Assembly: GCF_027111335.1 (NCBI RefSeq)
Contig: NZ_CP114288.1
Coordinates: 3,348,001-3,412,000, forward strand
Direction: 5' to 3'
DNA length: 64,000 nucleotides
Source of the DNA: Flavobacterium aquiphilum
Lineage (GTDB): Bacteria; Bacteroidota; Bacteroidia; Flavobacteriales; Flavobacteriaceae
Part shown: positions 1-8,884 of the stretch, piece by piece
Numbering within the stretch: the stretch's first letter is position 1
Layout: each line of letters starts with the position of its first letter
Position numbers and translations under genes: made by a program
The notes under the pieces: generated by a model
What the model was told of the DNA's origin: nothing
The model's database searches: none
The model's input: only the letters and a program-made list of their open reading frames with translations

Positions 1-317
1 AAAAATTAAATTATAACACTATAATTTTATATCAAACACAATAAAAAAGAACCATATATTCAAGAAAAATTTGCTCATATAAAATATATCTCTTAAAATT
101 GTAGTCAATTAGACTATATATAAAAACAATCCAAGAATCATTCTCATTATAGTAATTTATTACGATCAATAATACCGAGATATGGTTGTTCTTTTTTGCA
201 AACACTTTAGTACGCTTACACATTTCTATATACATCACTTTATAACTTGTCTTCAGCAAATAGTTTTCAAGAGGGCTTCATTTTTTAGATCAAAATTTTT
301 CTAATATATTATATTTT
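1..317. other. AT-rich spacer upstream of the hybrid regulator
   Basis: No convincing gene is seen. A minus-strand open frame at 32-259 has no recognisable domain, is lysine/isoleucine/tyrosine rich as expected for AT-rich noncoding DNA, and is not supported. The stretch presumably holds the promoter of the regulator starting at 318, but no clear TAnnTTTG box was found. Confidence 0.5.
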
Positions 318-3300
318 ATGAAAATCTTTAAAATAGTAATAATCATATCACTGCTGATTTCCTCTCGGGTGCAATCCCAAACAGGAATCCTATACACTTC
401 AGATTCGCAATTATCAAGCAGTTTGATAAATTCTATGTATCAAGACAGTAAAGGATATATCTGGATTGCTACCGAAGATGGTTTAAATCGTTATGATGGA
501 GCAAAGTTTGTCATCTACAAACGCAGTAAAAACAATGCCGGAACTGTTCATAATAACTACATCAAATCAATTTTTGAAGACAAAAACAAAAATTTATTTT
601 TTGGTTTTATCGATGGCCTTCAAATCTATAATCATGCAACGGATTCTTTTACTGACATTCCGTTGACTGATAATGCTAATACAAAATTTAGCCCTCATGT
701 CAGCTGTATGATACAGCGAAAAAATGGTGACATTTTAGTAGGATCTTCAGGCTATGGTATTTTTAAAATTGATTCTAAAAAAAAGTCCTTAGTTGCAAAT
801 CATATGAATATCCAGATTCCTACCACTATGATTCATGACCTTTATGAAGACAAAAATCAAAATTTATGGATCTTAACACAGGACAGAGGACTTTGGAGGA
901 TTGACAGTAAAAATAACTTAAAGCAATTTTTTCTTTTAAAAGATCATTTGACCAACATTACCAGTATTTGTGAAGATAAAAAAGGAAACCTATTTTTAGG
1001 CACACTTAATAACGGTCTTTTTATTTACAACAAATCTGAACAGAAATTTGAATCTTTTTCAAACTCAATATCACTTCCCATTAAAAAATTATTTTTGATT
1101 AAAAATGATCAAATACTGGTGGGAACTGACGGTATGGGATTGTATAACTTTGATCCTGAAAAAAAGAAACTTTCAATCGCTAACTTTAATGTTGCTAATT
1201 TTGATTTTTCAATGTCAAAGGTACATTCTATCCTTAAAGACCGGGCAGGAAATCTTTGGATGGGTCTATATCAAAAAGGAGTGCTGCAGATTCCTCCCAA
1301 AGAAAACAATTTTAACTATATAGGATACCAGTCCGTAAACAACAACATTATTGGTTCAAGCTGCGTCATGTCAGTGTTCCGAGACAGAAAAGGTATTTTA
1401 TGGATAGGAACTGATGGAGGCGGTCTTTATGGCATTACAGATAAGAATAAAAAAAAATACCATTATACTTTTGAAAAAAATGGTTTTAGTCGACTGGCAA
1501 TTATGTGCATTTTTGAAGATTCAAATGATGATTTATGGATAGGCACTTACCTGCATGGGTTGGCAAAACTCAACCGCAGCACTAACGAATTTCAGTTCAT
1601 AAATACTATTTTAAGTAAAGAGAATAAACCCGTAGAAAACATTTACAGTATAGTCGAAGATCAGAATAAACAACTATGGATAGGCACTCTAGGTTCTGGG
1701 CTATATTGCATGGATCTTACTACTCATAAAGTAGTTAACTATAATTCAAACTCAAAAGACAGTACTAATACATTAGCAAATTGGTGTGTAAACTGTGTTT
1801 TGCCTGCCAAAAACAATAAGCTTTACATTGGGACCTATGACGGACTCTACTGCATGGATCTGAAAACCAAGACTTACATAAAAAAAGGTTCACAAAACCA
1901 TACATTCCCTAAAAAAATAGTATACGACTTACATGAGGATAAACTCGGAAATTTATGGATTGGTTCTTCTGAGGGCCTTATTTTCCAGCCAATAAAAGGG
2001 AAACCTATTATTTATACTACTGATAATAATTTGCCCAGCAATATAATTTCTGCGATACAAGCGGACAGAAACGGAAATTTATGGATCAGCACGAACAGTG
2101 GTATATCACGGTTCAGTCCGCGAAGCAAAAAGTTTTTTAATTTTAATTTTAATGATGGAATTCAGGGAAATGAGTTCAGTAAAAATGCTTCTTTTCAAGA
2201 CAATAAAGGCCAGATTATTTTCGGAGGAATGAAAGGTGTAACCTATTTTGATCCTGAAATGATAAAATACAATGAGAAAAGCACTAATGTCTATATAACA
2301 GGCTTTTATATTCAGAACAAATCGGTAAAGAAGGGCATGAAATCTGACCAGTTCGAGATTGTAAACAGTGCACTTATTGATGCCAAAACAGTCGATTTGG
2401 GACATGAAGACAATTCGTTCAGCATTGAATTCTCTACTATGGATTTTAATAATCAACGGCATATAACTTACTTCTACTCTTTAGAAAATAACAAATGGAA
2501 TAAACTGCAACAAGGTGTAAACAACGTCACATTTAACAATCTTGAACCTGGAACTTATAATTTTAAGGTAAAAGCAGAAGTCTATGGCAAGTATTCAAAT
2601 ATTCGCCAATTGACAATAACTGTTCATCCTGCATGGTACTTTTCAATATGGGCGAAATTGTTTTATTGGGCACTCTTTTTTGGTGCAGCATATGTTACAA
2701 GACAGCAGATTAATCAAAGAAAATTGACTAAAATAAAATTACAGGAACATTTGCAAAACAAGAAAGTAAATGAAGCCAAGCTTCAGTTTTTGACCAACAT
2801 TTCACATGATATAAAATCGCCTATTTCATTAGTTATCAATCCACTTTTAAAATTAATGAATACAGATCATGATGCCACAAGGCAGAAATCGTATAGGGTA
2901 ATGCATCGTAATTCTGAAAAAATCCTGCAGCTGGTCAATCAGGTAATGGATGTTCGTAAAATTGATCAGGGACAAATTTCATTACATTTTGAAAAAACAG
3001 ATATTATTGCTTCCATTGAAGAACTTTGTCTTTTGTTCGAAGATCAGATACAAGCAAAAAATATTCAATTAGAATTACATTATCAAAAGCCAAATTTATA
3101 CGCTGGTGTAGATCCAAAATATTTTGACCGTATAATACAAAATGTACTTTCCAATGCCATTAAGTTTGTTCATAATGAAGGAAAGGTTGATATTTTTATA
3201 GATGAGAATGAGTCTAATTTTATCATTACAATTGCCGACAATGGAATAGGTATCGCTGAGAAGGAACTATCAAGAATATTTGATAGGTTTTATCAAATTA

Positions 3301-4370
3301 AACAAAATAAAGCTAAATATACAGAAGGTACCGGTATCGGTTTACACATAACGAGATCCATCGTTGAACTGCATAACGGAAGTATCACGGCCGAAAACAA
3401 TACTGATGCTCCAGGATGTCGATTTATTATTAGCCTGCCTATTCAAAAAGAACTTATAAAAGAAGAAACAATGTCAGAAGTCCAAGAAACTGAACATGAT
3501 TCTTCCGAGTCCAATATAGAAACTATTACATTTGAAGAGCAAAATAAATTGCACATTAATAATACAACCAGTAAACGAAAAGTATTGGTTGTTGATGACA
3601 ATGAGGAAATCAGAGAGTATATCTATAAAGAATTATCAACTCATTACAAGGTACTTACGAGTCCTGATGGAAAAGACGCTCTAGATATAGTTCTAAAAGA
3701 ACCTCTGGATTTGATTATCAGTGATGTAAAAATGCCTAAAATGGATGGAGTCACATTTTGTAGAAAAGTAAAGAAAAATATTAATCTGAATCACATTCCC
3801 GTTATTTTGTTAACTGCAAAATCGCATGAGCACGATCAATTGGAAGGTCTTAATATTGGTGCAGATGCATATATCACTAAACCATTCAATATGGAAATAT
3901 TGAAAAAAACGGCACTTAATCTTATTCGAACAAGGGACTTATTAAAAAATAATTATAGTGGTAATCAGGGACAAGACGACAAAATAAAAAAAATAACAAT
4001 GGAATCTGTCGATGAAAAACTTATTCAAAAAATAATGCATTTTATCAATAATAACCTAAATAATCCTAGTCTGAATGTAGAAATGATTGCTGCTGAAATT
4101 GGTATTAGCCGTGTCCATTTACATAGAAAATTAAAAGAACTCACAAATCAATCCTCACGGGATTTGATTCGCAACGTAAGGTTAAAGCAAGCAGGTGAAT
4201 TGTTAGCCTCAAAACAGACTAACATTTCTGAAGTGGCCTATCTTGTGGGCTTTTCTAATACATCAAAATTTTCAACGAGCTTTAAAGAGTTTTATGGCGT
4301 TTCTCCAAAGACATATATGGAAGAGCATCTCAAAAAAAATGATTGTGTTCAACAACAAGATGCCATTTAA
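318..4370 (+). CDS. Hybrid two-component system regulator (HTCS) of the xylan locus
   Basis: A one-protein two-component system of 1350 aa that senses oligosaccharide in the periplasm and activates transcription. Visible in order: signal peptide (residues 1-20, ending VQSQ); repeated propeller blades with LWIGT-type motifs to about residue 690; a Y_Y_Y-type domain to about 770; a membrane segment about 771-795; a HisKA box with ISHDIKSP (phospho-acceptor H830); a HATPase with N (LSNAIKF), G1 (DNGIGI) and G2 (GTGIGL) boxes; a receiver with acceptor D1136 (ISDVKMP) and the KPF lysine; and a C-terminal AraC-type double HTH. All catalytic boxes are intact. It is convergent with the xylanase operon that ends at 4756. 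This class typically controls the adjacent PUL, so it is the best candidate for binding the TGTAAM repeats at 19502-19550 and 32476-32502; that link is inferred. Confidence 0.95.
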   Translation: MKIFKIVIIISLLISSRVQSQTGILYTSDSQLSSSLINSMYQDSKGYIWIATEDGLNRYDGAKFVIYKRSKNNAGTVHNNYIKSIFEDKNKNLFFGFIDGLQIYNHATDSFTDIPLTDNANTKFSPHVSCMIQRKNGDILVGSSGYGIFKIDSKKKSLVANHMNIQIPTTMIHDLYEDKNQNLWILTQDRGLWRIDSKNNLKQFFLLKDHLTNITSICEDKKGNLFLGTLNNGLFIYNKSEQKFESFSNSISLPIKKLFLIKNDQILVGTDGMGLYNFDPEKKKLSIANFNVANFDFSMSKVHSILKDRAGNLWMGLYQKGVLQIPPKENNFNYIGYQSVNNNIIGSSCVMSVFRDRKGILWIGTDGGGLYGITDKNKKKYHYTFEKNGFSRLAIMCIFEDSNDDLWIGTYLHGLAKLNRSTNEFQFINTILSKENKPVENIYSIVEDQNKQLWIGTLGSGLYCMDLTTHKVVNYNSNSKDSTNTLANWCVNCVLPAKNNKLYIGTYDGLYCMDLKTKTYIKKGSQNHTFPKKIVYDLHEDKLGNLWIGSSEGLIFQPIKGKPIIYTTDNNLPSNIISAIQADRNGNLWISTNSGISRFSPRSKKFFNFNFNDGIQGNEFSKNASFQDNKGQIIFGGMKGVTYFDPEMIKYNEKSTNVYITGFYIQNKSVKKGMKSDQFEIVNSALIDAKTVDLGHEDNSFSIEFSTMDFNNQRHITYFYSLENNKWNKLQQGVNNVTFNNLEPGTYNFKVKAEVYGKYSNIRQLTITVHPAWYFSIWAKLFYWALFFGAAYVTRQQINQRKLTKIKLQEHLQNKKVNEAKLQFLTNISHDIKSPISLVINPLLKLMNTDHDATRQKSYRVMHRNSEKILQLVNQVMDVRKIDQGQISLHFEKTDIIASIEELCLLFEDQIQAKNIQLELHYQKPNLYAGVDPKYFDRIIQNVLSNAIKFVHNEGKVDIFIDENESNFIITIADNGIGIAEKELSRIFDRFYQIKQNKAKYTEGTGIGLHITRSIVELHNGSITAENNTDAPGCRFIISLPIQKELIKEETMSEVQETEHDSSESNIETITFEEQNKLHINNTTSKRKVLVVDDNEEIREYIYKELSTHYKVLTSPDGKDALDIVLKEPLDLIISDVKMPKMDGVTFCRKVKKNINLNHIPVILLTAKSHEHDQLEGLNIGADAYITKPFNMEILKKTALNLIRTRDLLKNNYSGNQGQDDKIKKITMESVDEKLIQKIMHFINNNLNNPSLNVEMIAAEIGISRVHLHRKLKELTNQSSRDLIRNVRLKQAGELLASKQTNISEVAYLVGFSNTSKFSTSFKEFYGVSPKTYMEEHLKKNDCVQQQDAI

Positions 4371-4755
4371 TCTAAATTATTGCCTGTATTCGTTTTTATG
4401 CATATTTGAATCAATAATCTTCTATTTTTATGTCCCTTAATTAATAATTACATTTGGTTAAGAATATTGAAAAACTTAATCTTCAATATTGCAAAATAGA
4501 ATTACAAATCTAAGCTAGAAAATAATGCTGAATATAGAATTCAGCATTTCAAAATATTTCTATAGCTTAAAATACTGTATCCAAACATTCTATAAAACAA
4601 AAACTGCCCGAAAAATACTTTTCGGACAGTCTTCTTTGTAAAAACTAATTTAAACTAACCAATTAATTGATTTATATATAAAAGCACAATTAATTCAATT
4701 TGATAACATTAACTCAGTATATCCAAATCAATATTTATTAGATAAATCAAATGGG
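4371..4755. other. Convergent spacer between HTCS and GH5
   Basis: No gene. It contains the terminator of the minus-strand xylan operon (4597-4630). The rest is AT-rich with nothing recognised. Confidence 0.6.
4597..4630 (-). terminator. Rho-independent terminator of the xus/GH10/GH5 operon
   Basis: The arms ACTGCCCGAAAA (4603-4614) and TTTTCGGACAGT (4619-4630) form a 12-bp stem with one G-T pair and a 4-nt loop. On the minus strand it is followed by TTTTTG. It lies about 125 bp past the GH5 stop codon. Confidence 0.8.
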
Positions 4756-5991
4756 TTATTTGACAGAATTACAGTTGACTGATTTTTTTACGTATTCATA
4801 AAACCAATTATGAACAGGGTAAGCACAAGCCTCGAGATCACTATTGTAAGCAATACCCCCATTCAAAGCCCCTTTATCGATAAGATTTTCTGGAGACAAT
4901 AAATTCCAACTTACATTTCCTGACTCATCGACCAAAACTTTAAAATTAGCACCAAACCCCCTTTGACCTGCTTTTCCGGTAACTCCACCTTTACCCCATA
5001 CTGCATATTGTTCAGGAGCCCAATCAATTTCTGTAACTGCGATGGGTGCGATATCGGCAACCGGCTTAATGTTTTCATTCCAATTTGCCCTAAAAACCAT
5101 AGGATCATTATTATCTTTGCCCCAATATCCAGGATAGACATGAACCGAATAACCAATATTTGTCCCTTCAATTGGATTGACGGCATAACCTTTGTACTGA
5201 GACTGCCAACCTGAACCTGGGATCCAAAGAATATTATTGGCTCCATTAGTCCTAATCATATTAACAATCGGTTGGAAAAATAATTTTAATTGATCAAAAT
5301 GAGCTTGAGTATTTGCACCAACTGAACCATCGGTCAACTTAATTTTTATCGGTTCATTAGCTAGTTCGAACATTACATTGTCAGCATTTTTCAACGATGG
5401 ATGTTTCGATAAATAATCCCAAACTAATTTTAGATAATCGTGATAAGCTCCACCAACCGCGATTTGATCGGGGCAAACACCTGGTGGACGTAAAATAACA
5501 TACATCCCTCTTGCTTTTGCATGTGCAATAAGTGGCAAAATAACTTTATCAATCGCTTCTTTAAATCTATCAAAATTAAATTGAGAAATATCATTTTCAG
5601 ATATTCCAGAAACTCCTAAATTATTAGTCCAATAAGGATCAATATGCAATCTTACATAATTAAGATACCAACCTTGTTTTGAATCCGATAATTTATCCAT
5701 TATAGCATTATTATATTGCAAACAACCTGCAACATCATAATTATTCCAGCGCCATTCACCGACAGCACCACCATTAAACCAAGGACTTGGTGTCATTGCT
5801 ACTCCATGCAAATTAACTGTGTTGCCACATGGATCTTTCAAAAATTTACCTTCCACTTTTAGCTGTGGAGTTTTTTGAGGCCACGATACCGCAGCCTCAA
5901 CTGGAGATGTTTCCTTTACAGGATCATCATCCTTTCCACAACTTAAAAATGCAAGCAAAATTATTCCTGTAAATAATAAATTGAATTTCAT
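4756..5991 (-). CDS. GH5 family endo-glycanase lipoprotein (probable xylanase)
   Basis: A 411-aa secreted lipoprotein with the GH5 (clan GH-A) fold. The leader MKFNLLFTGIILLAFLSC gives a lipobox Cys at residue 18, followed by a DDD-containing linker, as in surface-exposed Bacteroidota lipoproteins. The early motif GKFLKDPCGNTVNLHGVA, the acid/base in ELANEP (E213) and the nucleophile in VTEIDW (E321) are all present. It is the last gene of the long operon, 7 bp after the GH10 gene. GH5 covers several activities; endo-xylanase is inferred from the operon, and endoglucanase cannot be excluded from sequence alone. Confidence 0.85.
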   Translation of the reverse strand: MKFNLLFTGIILLAFLSCGKDDDPVKETSPVEAAVSWPQKTPQLKVEGKFLKDPCGNTVNLHGVAMTPSPWFNGGAVGEWRWNNYDVAGCLQYNNAIMDKLSDSKQGWYLNYVRLHIDPYWTNNLGVSGISENDISQFNFDRFKEAIDKVILPLIAHAKARGMYVILRPPGVCPDQIAVGGAYHDYLKLVWDYLSKHPSLKNADNVMFELANEPIKIKLTDGSVGANTQAHFDQLKLFFQPIVNMIRTNGANNILWIPGSGWQSQYKGYAVNPIEGTNIGYSVHVYPGYWGKDNNDPMVFRANWNENIKPVADIAPIAVTEIDWAPEQYAVWGKGGVTGKAGQRGFGANFKVLVDESGNVSWNLLSPENLIDKGALNGGIAYNSDLEACAYPVHNWFYEYVKKSVNCNSVK

Positions 5992-5998
5992 ATTTCTA

Positions 5999-7672
5999 TT
6001 ATTTCACTCCTTTAAGTCCTTCAGCAAAACTTGAATAAGAAGGCTTACGGTTATAAGTAAGAGTCCACAAACCTTGATTCTGACCTGGCAGCCACGAAGA
6101 ATCAGATTTACTGTCCGTTAATCCCCAAGCAGTGATTCCGTATCTCTGATTTGCAGGAATGTATTTCACATACATATCCACCACATATTTATACATTTCT
6201 GCTTGCTTTTTAAGATCAGCCTCTGTAGGCTTAAGTCCAGCAGCAACATCTAGTTCTGAAACTTTTATAAGTTTACCTGTTGCAGCAAGCAATTGGAACA
6301 TTGTATTGATTTTATCTTTGTCAGCATTAATACCAATATGCATCTGGGTACCAATTCCATCAACTTTTTGTCCTTTACTTTCAATATAACTTACATATTG
6401 GATAAGACCTTTACATTTATCCGTGCTATATTCAAGATTGTAGTCATTGATAAACAATTTATCAGTTGGATTGCCACTTTTTCTGGCAAGCCTAAACGCC
6501 TCAACAGCATAATCCTTCCCTAAATAATCTTGCCAGTAGAATTCGTCTCCAGCCATATTTAATTTGCCCACACCTGTTTTTAATTCATATGGTTTTCCAT
6601 CATCCATTGGCTCATTAACAACATCCCATGCAGTAACATATGGAGCACAGTTTTTTACCATTCCTGTGATCCACTTATCCAATGCATCACCAATAATAGT
6701 TTTCTTTTGCTCCGGTGTTTTATCTTTTGTCTGAACGCTTCCCGTTGCGCTGTACTTTTCTATTTTAAGATTATCATAATAAAAACTAGTGGCCGTTTTT
6801 CCAAGATTAAAGGCGATTGTATTACAAGTTGCCATTTCAGTTGTAACAGTAATCTCTTTAATATAAGTTGTCCATGTGGTAGAATAAGGAACAACGCCAA
6901 AGAAATCCCAATGTTTATAACCTCCAGGATTTAATTGTGCCTGTGTAGGAGAAGTTGCTGCGGCATCAGCACGAACATCCATAGTAAGTCTGTATTTTTC
7001 GCCCACTTGTACACCCGGAGAAAACTTTACGTAAAATTGTGCATCCCATTCATTAGTACGAACACTGGCATTTGTTAATTTAAGTGCTCTTCCTACTCCC
7101 TTAGCACCCTGTCCAACGGCTGTAAACGATGCTGTTATATTAGAATTATACTGATAGTTGGATGCATCAGCAGTCTCAAAATCATTTGCAGTTATCAAAC
7201 TCCAGCCTGGACCTGTTGATGATAAAATATCCGGAGCAATTAGTTTATTCAGATAAGTTGCATTTTGATTTGCATGCCAACAAAGTGTATGGCCGAAAAC
7301 GGAAACATTAGCTTCTTTGGCTGTGGTAAGCAATTTATTCACATTATCAAGAGCAAGACTCCCATCTGCCTGTACTATTGCACCGTGCTTCATTTCATAG
7401 CCCAAAGTAATCTCATCAAAATTCTTGTTAACTAATCGATACATCAAACTTTTAGTTACATAATCATTTAATGAAATTCCGGCACCTAATTTAAAATTAG
7501 GACTAGCTGTTCTATCTATGTAGCTTTTTAAATCCGAATAAGCATTTATTTCTTCCTGATTGGCGATGCTGGTGGGTTTGTCATAATCGTACTTTAAAAT
7601 ATTATCATTTGTACAGGATGCGGCCATCATCAAAATTGAAGACAATAGCGATATTTTGTATAATTTATTCAT
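5999..7672 (-). CDS. GH10 endo-beta-1,4-xylanase with inserted CBM domain
   Basis: A surface lipoprotein xylanase of 557 aa. The start is placed at 7672, not at the in-frame ATG at 7708, because MNKLYKISLLSSILMMAASC gives a standard lipoprotein leader (Cys20). The GH10 barrel begins around residue 45, is interrupted at about 155-310 by a beta-sandwich resembling CBM4/CBM22-type modules, and then resumes. The acid/base is E354 (DVVNEP) and the nucleophile E473 (VSELD). GH10 enzymes with a CBM inserted in the barrel are characteristic of Xyn10C-type enzymes encoded directly after xusE in Prevotella and Bacteroides, which is the position here. It should cut long xylan chains at the cell surface to feed the upstream SusC/D systems. 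Confidence 0.93.
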   Translation of the reverse strand: MNKLYKISLLSSILMMAASCTNDNILKYDYDKPTSIANQEEINAYSDLKSYIDRTASPNFKLGAGISLNDYVTKSLMYRLVNKNFDEITLGYEMKHGAIVQADGSLALDNVNKLLTTAKEANVSVFGHTLCWHANQNATYLNKLIAPDILSSTGPGWSLITANDFETADASNYQYNSNITASFTAVGQGAKGVGRALKLTNASVRTNEWDAQFYVKFSPGVQVGEKYRLTMDVRADAAATSPTQAQLNPGGYKHWDFFGVVPYSTTWTTYIKEITVTTEMATCNTIAFNLGKTATSFYYDNLKIEKYSATGSVQTKDKTPEQKKTIIGDALDKWITGMVKNCAPYVTAWDVVNEPMDDGKPYELKTGVGKLNMAGDEFYWQDYLGKDYAVEAFRLARKSGNPTDKLFINDYNLEYSTDKCKGLIQYVSYIESKGQKVDGIGTQMHIGINADKDKINTMFQLLAATGKLIKVSELDVAAGLKPTEADLKKQAEMYKYVVDMYVKYIPANQRYGITAWGLTDSKSDSSWLPGQNQGLWTLTYNRKPSYSSFAEGLKGVK

Positions 7673-7710
7673 CTTCTTTAAATTTTTAATTTTTAATAAA
7701 ATTTTCAATT

Positions 7711-7805
7711 ATACCATTTAGTAATGTAAAATAGTTTTTCCCTCTCCCCAACCCTCTCCAAAGGAAAGGGGGAGATAGGATTGTTTTTTTAATTCTAAAT
7801 GGTAT
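7711..7805. repeat. Small palindromic element (MITE-like) between xusE and GH10
   Basis: A 95-bp element bounded by perfect 11-bp terminal inverted repeats, ATACCATTTAG (7711-7721) and CTAAATGGTAT (7795-7805). The core is C-rich on one side (CCCTCTCCCC, with CCCTCTCC again) and G-rich on the other (AAGGGGGAGA), far from the local base composition, and can form a hairpin. The outer end touches the stop codon of the gene ending at 7805. It has no coding capacity. It could be a dispersed repeat or an intra-operon RNA hairpin; no target duplication is obvious. Confidence 0.6.
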
Positions 7806-8836
7806 TATTTTTTAACTGGACTATAAACAGCTGCTGTTACACCTCTATCACGTAATACAAGCGTGTCTTTTGTAGTTAAATTAAAATCTTGGAAATTCAC
7901 TTTATAATCAAGGTAAATGGCATCCCTGTCTTTGCTTCCCCAACTATTTTTTTCTCCTTTTTTCACAAACTTACCTGTTCCGCTTGCTGTAAACGATGCA
8001 CTGCTTCCCGATACTGTACAGTTATTTTCACTATCAAAAGTAAGTTTCAGATTAAAATTAATATTAACCCCATAGGCATCTTTGACAACAACTGGAAAAT
8101 CAATTGTATTTAATGATACCGTATTTATTTTGGAAACCTGATCACCTTCTACATAAGTACTATGTCTGATTACTGTTTTATTAAGAGCCGTATTTCCATT
8201 ATTTCCAACAATGACATCTTTTCCTCTTCTTAAATAATTGCCGTCCCAAGGATTTACATATTTTACAGCATATAAAACATAATCTTTGGGTGCTACACTC
8301 CAGTCTGTACTTAATAGTTTTAGAGGATTAGGCACTAGAGCTTTTCCAGAAAGAATAGTATCTGCATTCACTACTTTTTTCATCTCAAGAGGAATAACAT
8401 AGGTGTTTTTTACCGACAGAGGATCGGCAAAAAAAGCATCAGACAATTGCACCTCAACACCTCCTGTAATCTGACCTTTTGGAATTACAATCTGATTGCT
8501 TGAAAGCGTGTAATAATTGCTTGGCATAGCAACAATATCACTTCCGCCTGCATTAAATAAGAAACCGGCAGGTAATGAATTTGCAACAGCAATATCAATA
8601 GTTACATCTTTGTCATTATTATAAACACCGCCTAAAGTTCCCATTATTTTACACTTGTGTTGATTGTCCAATGTAGTGTCAAAAATGTCTTCTCCCAATG
8701 TTATAGTTCTGACAGGGTATTGATATGCAAAATAAACCGACTGATGATCAAAATTATCAAACTCTGCATCTTGATTCGTACATGAAACCAAAGAGACAAA
8801 TACAGCTATTAGCATTAAAAATATTTTATTTTTCAT
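7805..8836 (-). CDS. xusE: XusE-like surface glycan-binding lipoprotein (DUF1735/DUF5627 type)
   Basis: A 343-aa lipoprotein (leader ending SLVSC, Cys19) with an N-terminal immunoglobulin-like domain of the DUF1735 kind, about residues 30-165, and a C-terminal beta-rich domain. It has no catalytic motif. It sits directly after SusD and before the GH10 xylanase, the place of XusE in the xylan core cluster. Proteins at this position are surface glycan-binding proteins, so a role in holding xylan near the second SusC/D pair is likely. The family call comes from overall sequence character and gene order. Confidence 0.8.
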   Translation of the reverse strand: MKNKIFLMLIAVFVSLVSCTNQDAEFDNFDHQSVYFAYQYPVRTITLGEDIFDTTLDNQHKCKIMGTLGGVYNNDKDVTIDIAVANSLPAGFLFNAGGSDIVAMPSNYYTLSSNQIVIPKGQITGGVEVQLSDAFFADPLSVKNTYVIPLEMKKVVNADTILSGKALVPNPLKLLSTDWSVAPKDYVLYAVKYVNPWDGNYLRRGKDVIVGNNGNTALNKTVIRHSTYVEGDQVSKINTVSLNTIDFPVVVKDAYGVNINFNLKLTFDSENNCTVSGSSASFTASGTGKFVKKGEKNSWGSKDRDAIYLDYKVNFQDFNLTTKDTLVLRDRGVTAAVYSPVKK

Positions 8837-8884
8837 TTTCTTTATTATTAAATTTCATAATACATTAAGTTGAATCTTAATGTT

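Noticed and set aside
32..259. 75-codon minus-strand frame
   Set aside because: No domain, AT-driven composition, no neighbour in the same direction; probably chance in the upstream spacer of the HTCS.
7673..7708. Upstream start for the GH10 gene at 7708
   Set aside because: The extra 12 residues (MKILLKIKNLKK) would precede a complete lipoprotein leader that starts at 7672.
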